A stretch of DNA of 64,000 nucleotides, from assembly GCF_003289965.1 (NCBI RefSeq), contig NZ_QMBQ01000001.1:186001-250000 (forward strand), given 5' to 3'. The DNA comes from Mesorhizobium atlanticum. Its GTDB lineage: Bacteria > Pseudomonadota > Alphaproteobacteria > Rhizobiales > Rhizobiaceae. Position numbers and translations under genes: made by a program. Of this stretch, positions 60,255-64,000 are shown piece after piece. Position 1 is the stretch's first letter. Every line of letters begins with the position of its first letter. The notes beneath the pieces are model-generated. The model searched no databases and was not told where the DNA came from. It was given only the letters and a program-made list of their open reading frames with translations.

Positions 60255-61064
60255 TTATTCCGGCTTGCCGGCCGAGGCCTCGGCGATCGGCGCGGCCGGT
60301 TCGGCCGCTGCAACGAGGGGATAGACGAGCTGCTGGTGGTAGAGCTGCGGCACCGGCTCGTCGACACCGTATTTTTCCGGCATCCTCGGCGGCATGAACA
60401 AAGTGCCGCCGATCAGGTCGAGAAAGGGCAGTTGCCCGGCGAAGTTCTTGTCATAGGCCTCGCGTTCGTTGGCATGGTGCCAGTGATGGAATTGCGGCGA
60501 GGCAATCAGCCATTTCAGCGGCCCGAACCTGATGCGCGTGTTGGAGTGGATGAACACCGACTGCCAGTGGTAGGTCAGCACGTAGATGAGGACCGCCTCG
60601 GCGGAAAAACCCAGCGCGAACAGCGGCACGAACGAAGCCGACTTGGTCAGGATCTGGTCCACCGGGTGCACGCGGTGCGCGGCCAGCCAGTCCATCTCCT
60701 CGATCGAGTGGTGGATGGCGTGGAAGCGCCACAGGAACGGCACCGCGTGGAAGGCGCGATGGGCAAGGTAGAAGCCGATGTCGGCGATAAGCAGAGCCTC
60801 GATCGCCTGCAGCCACACAGGCTGCGACTGGACGGCGGCGGTGAGCGCCTCGGGAACGAAACGCTGCGCCAGCAGCATAGCCGCGCCAACCACCGATACT
60901 ATGCCGGCCTTGACGACGATGCCGTTGAAGAGCAGGTAGAAAACGTCGTTCAGCCAATGTCGGCGCGTCGCCGACTGCTCGCCATGCAGCGGCAGGAGCT
61001 GCTCCAGCGGGATGAAGATGAGGGCGATGATCAGCACCGCCTTGAAGTCGATAAGATCGAACAC
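60255..61064 (-). CDS. Fatty acid hydroxylase / sterol desaturase family protein
   Basis: 269 residues with several membrane helices (the first at about 8-24). The di-iron histidine boxes are visible: HRAFHAVPF, HAIHHSIEE and HHWHHANE, with a further His in VHPVDQ. Such enzymes insert OH or a double bond into lipids. C-terminal part ends with an Ala-rich polar tail. The gene is alone; the substrate is likely a membrane lipid (for example an ornithine lipid or hopanoid) but unknown. Confidence 0.85.
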   Translation of the reverse strand: MFDLIDFKAVLIIALIFIPLEQLLPLHGEQSATRRHWLNDVFYLLFNGIVVKAGIVSVVGAAMLLAQRFVPEALTAAVQSQPVWLQAIEALLIADIGFYLAHRAFHAVPFLWRFHAIHHSIEEMDWLAAHRVHPVDQILTKSASFVPLFALGFSAEAVLIYVLTYHWQSVFIHSNTRIRFGPLKWLIASPQFHHWHHANEREAYDKNFAGQLPFLDLIGGTLFMPPRMPEKYGVDEPVPQLYHQQLVYPLVAAAEPAAPIAEASAGKPE

Positions 61065-61245
61065 GGTCGCTCGCGGATCGGCTGAGGTCAGCTGCCGACA
61101 CTAGCCGCCAAAGGATGAACGGACCGTTGATGGCGCCCGGGTTGCGGCACGTGGCTGCCCCGAAATCCGATGGGCGTTTCGGCCCGCCGCCAAGGTGTGC
61201 GGACTCGCCGAGGCCGCCTATGCCTGAGTCGCCACCAAGGGATGC

Positions 61246-62022
61246 CTAGTGCATGGTGCCGCCGGCAAGCGCGCCGCGCTGGCTCTCGAAGCTCACCTGG
61301 TCGCGGCCGTTGGACTTGGCCTTGTAGAGATGGCGGTCGGCGACCTGGAACATATCATGGTAGGTGGTCGGGCCGCTGAAGGCGATGCCGCCGATGCTCA
61401 CGGAAAGCGGCCAGGGTCGCCCGTCGGGGGCAAACTCGGCCTCGCGGATGCGGCGCCTGATGGATTCGGCGACCAGGAAGGAGCGCGCAGCGTCGGCGCC
61501 GGGCAGGAAGACCGCGAATTCCTCGCCGCCGATGCGTCCGACAATGTCGGCGCCGTGCAGTTGCCCCTTGATCGTCGCGGCGATCAACCTCAGCGCCTGG
61601 TCGCCGCAATCGTGGCCCAGGCGGTCATTGATCGACTTGAAATGGTCGGCATCGACGATCAGCAGCGCGCCGGCGTCGGCGACCGTTTGATTGCGTGCCT
61701 GATCGAGATAGGCCTCGACCAGCATTGAGAAGGCGCCGCGGTTGAAGACCGCGGTCAGGCTGTCGGTCGCGGCGATGACGCTGAGCTCCTTTTGCGTGAT
61801 CGCCAGCTGGCGCATCTTCCACATTAGGAAGAACAGAAAGGAGCCGCCGAGGAAAAGCGGCAGGAAAAGATCCGTCAGCTTCGCCCACAGCAGCGCCTGC
61901 GGCGACAGCGCGGGAAAATTGAAGGAATCGACGAAGAAGGCGACGGCAATGAAAAAGGCTGTGCCGGCGGCGGTGACCACCACGACCCTGCCCCAACTTG
62001 TCGGGGACAAATCGATGCGCAT
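61246..62022 (-). CDS. Membrane GGDEF diguanylate cyclase
   Basis: 258 residues from an ATG at 62022. Two membrane helices (about 13-35 and 47-68) precede a GGDEF domain (residues 85-250). The active site is RIGGEEFAVF, with the metal-binding ADHFKSIND and the following FSGPTTYHDMFQVADRHLYKAK. The inhibitory RxxD site is not obvious (LHGAD replaces it), so product feedback may be absent. It makes c-di-GMP; input signal unknown. Confidence 0.88.
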   Translation of the reverse strand: MRIDLSPTSWGRVVVVTAAGTAFFIAVAFFVDSFNFPALSPQALLWAKLTDLFLPLFLGGSFLFFLMWKMRQLAITQKELSVIAATDSLTAVFNRGAFSMLVEAYLDQARNQTVADAGALLIVDADHFKSINDRLGHDCGDQALRLIAATIKGQLHGADIVGRIGGEEFAVFLPGADAARSFLVAESIRRRIREAEFAPDGRPWPLSVSIGGIAFSGPTTYHDMFQVADRHLYKAKSNGRDQVSFESQRGALAGGTMH

Positions 62023-62286
62023 GCCATTGCTCCCACTGCTACCGGCTTATTGTGGAGCGCGAGCGCAAAGGAAGTCCTAACATATTAGCTCCAATGCAAG
62101 TGTGGTTAACAGGCCGCCGGAACCACCCGTGGTGGCAGGCAAGCAGAAAGCCTGCCGCCAAGACGGCAGGCTTCCCGACTGACCGGAAGTTCTCGTCAAC
62201 GCACCGCCAGCCGTGGCGGGCGATGCGGTAGGAGATGCCGCGGAGCCTCACGGCCGGTCCGGCGTTGCGGCTACCTCTCGAACGCG

Positions 62287-62859
62287 TCAACGGCGCGCGA
62301 TCATCAGGCAGAGCGCCCTGAGATCGCTGTCATAGGTGCCTTGGCTGGAAAGCACGTCGGCGCAGCGCTTCTTCATCCGCGCAAGTTGGGTGCCCGACAT
62401 CTGCGCAACAGCGGCTGAAGGCTTGGGTCCGACCGAAGGCTCGGGGGTGCCCGGAACTGCCGAAGTGCCTGGTATGCCGACACCGACACCGGCGGAGGCT
62501 CCAAGCGTCCCGATGCCGACATTGGCGCCGCTGGTGCCAATCGAGGCGGTGGCTCCGGTGTCGGTCCCGCCCAGGGACACCGCTGCATCGGCCGCCTGGT
62601 CGCCGCCTACCGAAACGGCAGCGTTAGCGCCATTAGTACCGCCGATGGAAGCCGTAGCACTGGTGCTGCTTCCCCCAAACGAGGCATCCGCATTGGCACC
62701 GCTCGCGCCGCCGGCGTTGGCGCTGGCCCCATTACCACCGACGGACACGCCGCCGAGACCGCCCAGTCCAAGACTTGCAGCATTCCCTGGAACCGCCAAA
62801 ATGGCGACAATCGCGCCGCAAGTAAGGACTTTATGCAATTCCCGAATGATACTTGGCAT
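62287..62859 (-). CDS. Exported Gly/Ala/Ser-rich repeat protein
   Basis: 190 residues from an ATG at 62859 with GAGGAG 8 bases upstream. Signal peptide (KVLTCGAIVAILAVPGNAAS). Residues 30-130 are a repetitive Gly/Ala/Ser/Thr region with recurring GGxxxxAxAS units (ASFGGSSTSATASIGG, AAVSVGGDQAADAAVSLGG), then a C-terminal helix with two Cys (KKRCADVLSSQ, RALCLMIARR). Likely a secreted or outer-surface structural protein. A 280-base gap lies upstream. Confidence 0.7.
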   Translation of the reverse strand: MPSIIRELHKVLTCGAIVAILAVPGNAASLGLGGLGGVSVGGNGASANAGGASGANADASFGGSSTSATASIGGTNGANAAVSVGGDQAADAAVSLGGTDTGATASIGTSGANVGIGTLGASAGVGVGIPGTSAVPGTPEPSVGPKPSAAVAQMSGTQLARMKKRCADVLSSQGTYDSDLRALCLMIARR

Positions 62860-63139
62860 GATACTCTCCTCATTAGACAGAATATGCTGCACTGCATCAC
62901 ACATGCACCGCGTTCTTTGGTAACGCCGCGCGCATACCTATCTACGTCGACAGCCATGCCTCAGTTTCAAAACCGAATTTGCGGTAATCTTTTTTAGTTT
63001 CTTGTTTTCATACCGAATTGCTAAATAACTTTTCGACTTTTTGTCGATATTTAAGCAAGCAAATCAGTCAACAAGCACTCCACAAGCACCATTCGCAACG
63101 AACCCGCGGCAGAAATGTGTGGGTTCCCAAAGCCATGCT

Positions 63140-63649
63140 TCAGGCGTAGGCGCGGCCCTCCTCGGAGCGCTGGAACAACATCAGGTCGAGCGGCACCGAA
63201 GGCCGGCCGAGCACCGTCAGCACCATATGCGCCTGGCCGCGATGATGGGTCTGGTGGTTGAAGAAATGGCTGAGCGCCGGTGGAAGCCGCTGCGAGACGG
63301 TGCGCATGTCGACGGTCATGTAGGAGAAGCGGCCGGCAATCGCCTTGTCGCCCATGCCGCTCACCCAGTCGACGATCCTCCTGTCCTCGGCCTCGCGCGC
63401 CAGCTTCAGGGCGGGCAAGGCTCGGTACAGGATGGCGGCGGTGTTGGACGGCGCATCGCCCTCGCCGGTGAAGCGCTTCATCCAGACGCGGTCGACGGCA
63501 AGCAGATGGTTGAGCGTGCCAAGCATCGAGCCGAAGAAGGCCCCGACGTCGCGACCGAGTTCCTCCTCGTCAAGATCGGCAGCGGCATCGTAGAGGCGGC
63601 CGTTGGCCCATTGATTGTAGGCCGCAAACATCATGAAATGCTGCTTCAT
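63140..63649 (-). CDS. DinB family protein
   Basis: 169 residues from the ATG at 63649 (GTGGGAAGA before it; an alternative ATG is at 63667). Four-helix DinB fold: FMMFAAYNQWANGRLYDAA at the N-terminus, the metal-site His in GTLNHLLAVDRVWM, and HFFNHQTHHRGQAHMVL near the C-terminus. DinB proteins bind a divalent metal through three His and often act in thiol or stress metabolism. Divergent from the GST gene by 62 bases. Confidence 0.87.
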   Translation of the reverse strand: MKQHFMMFAAYNQWANGRLYDAAADLDEEELGRDVGAFFGSMLGTLNHLLAVDRVWMKRFTGEGDAPSNTAAILYRALPALKLAREAEDRRIVDWVSGMGDKAIAGRFSYMTVDMRTVSQRLPPALSHFFNHQTHHRGQAHMVLTVLGRPSVPLDLMLFQRSEEGRAYA

Positions 63650-63711
63650 TCTTCCCACCCGGCTCATCACGAAATCCGGGCTCTTCGTAACCTGCAGCAA
63701 CGGACCCGCCA

Positions 63712-64000
63712 ATGACCATTCTGCTTTACGACCTCGTCGGCCATGATGTCGGCCGCCCATTCAGCCCGCATTGCTGGAAGATCAAGATGGCATTGGCGCA
63801 CAAAGGGCTCACCGCGACCAAGGTGCCGACGCGCTTCCTCGAAGTGCCCAAGGTGGAAGGCGGCGTGTCGAAGACGGTGCCGGTGATCCGCGACGGCGAG
63901 CGGGTGGTTGCCGATTCCTTCGCCATAGCGCTCTATCTCGACGAAGCCTATCCGGATCGGCCGACGCTGTTCGCCGGCGAAGGCGGCAAGGCGATGGCGC
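63712..64000 (+). CDS. Glutathione S-transferase, 3' truncated by window
   Basis: 96 codons from ATG 63712 to the window end, with no stop. The N-terminal thioredoxin-like domain is visible: ILLYDLVG, then SPHCWKIKMALAHKG (the active-site region of GST, with Ser and Cys), VPVIRDGERVVADSFAIALYL (cis-Pro and the E/D-S motif) and DEAYPD. It should conjugate glutathione to electrophiles or act as a disulfide reductase. The C-terminal helical domain lies beyond the window. Confidence 0.88.
   Translation, partial: MTILLYDLVGHDVGRPFSPHCWKIKMALAHKGLTATKVPTRFLEVPKVEGGVSKTVPVIRDGERVVADSFAIALYLDEAYPDRPTLFAGEGGKAMA

Overview
The window is a high-GC alphaproteobacterial chromosome segment, most likely from a Mesorhizobium species. 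The evidence is a thuA-thuB pair, three DUF982 genes, a tandem array of four DUF680 genes (a family known almost only from Mesorhizobium), a MucR/Ros-type regulator, a NolR-like ArsR regulator, an hdaA-purM-purN neighbourhood, and several families of rhizobial palindromic intergenic repeats. It is ordinary chromosome: no phage, insertion sequence, CRISPR array or rRNA was seen. The first gene (glycosyltransferase) and the last (glutathione S-transferase) run off the window ends.

Layout. 1-5 kb: partial glycosyltransferase, DUF4239 membrane protein, thuA-thuB (3-keto disaccharide metabolism) and a BKACE-type enzyme. 5-12.7 kb: a likely catabolic locus in which a guanidino-group hydrolase of the DDAH/arginine deiminase superfamily and an AbgB-like M20 amidohydrolase diverge from a LysR regulator and a polyamine-type ABC importer. 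13-15.4 kb: NolR-like regulator, small proteins and two DUF982 genes. 15.6-18.5 kb: GT8 glycosyltransferase, hexapeptide acetyltransferase and a second glycosyltransferase, probably for surface polysaccharide. 18.5-24.4 kb: NmrA/LysR divergent pair, tRNA-Arg(TCT), an NDUFS4-type complex I subunit, an FMN reductase-SnoaL fusion, a flavin monooxygenase, tRNA-Pro(TGG) and an LCP-like protein. 24.6-25.4 kb: FitA/FitB-type toxin-antitoxin operon with a candidate operator.

25.8-32 kb: hdaA, an AI-2E family permease and a CDP-alcohol phosphatidyltransferase diverge from purM-purN, followed by two unknown genes and a SixA-like phosphatase. 32-36 kb: four tandem DUF680 genes diverge from an OmpR/QseB-type two-component system, with two identical 17-bp palindromes between them. 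36-39 kb: a TauABC/SsuABC-type ABC transporter. 39-47 kb: dapB, a 935-residue Sel1/peptidoglycan-binding-like exported protein, a winged-helix/TPR regulator and a molybdopterin oxidoreductase. 47-56 kb: ABC-F ATPase, LprI-type (DUF1311) proteins, MucR, and an Fe(II)/2OG-oxygenase plus EamA exporter operon divergent from a LysR regulator. 56-64 kb: UvrD-like helicase, small exported and membrane proteins, a third DUF982, a fatty acid hydroxylase family protein, a diguanylate cyclase, a Gly/Ala/Ser-rich exported protein, DinB and GST.

Most notable observations: (i) a RIME-like palindromic repeat inserted in frame inside the EamA exporter gene; (ii) a second repeat family whose terminal TAGAGC supplies the stop codon of three different genes; (iii) the DUF680 array with duplicated leaders; (iv) the guanidino-hydrolase/amidohydrolase/ABC locus; (v) a FitAB-like operator; (vi) a MucR paralogue whose second zinc-finger Cys is Asp. 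Functions are assigned by recognition of family motifs only; no database search was possible.
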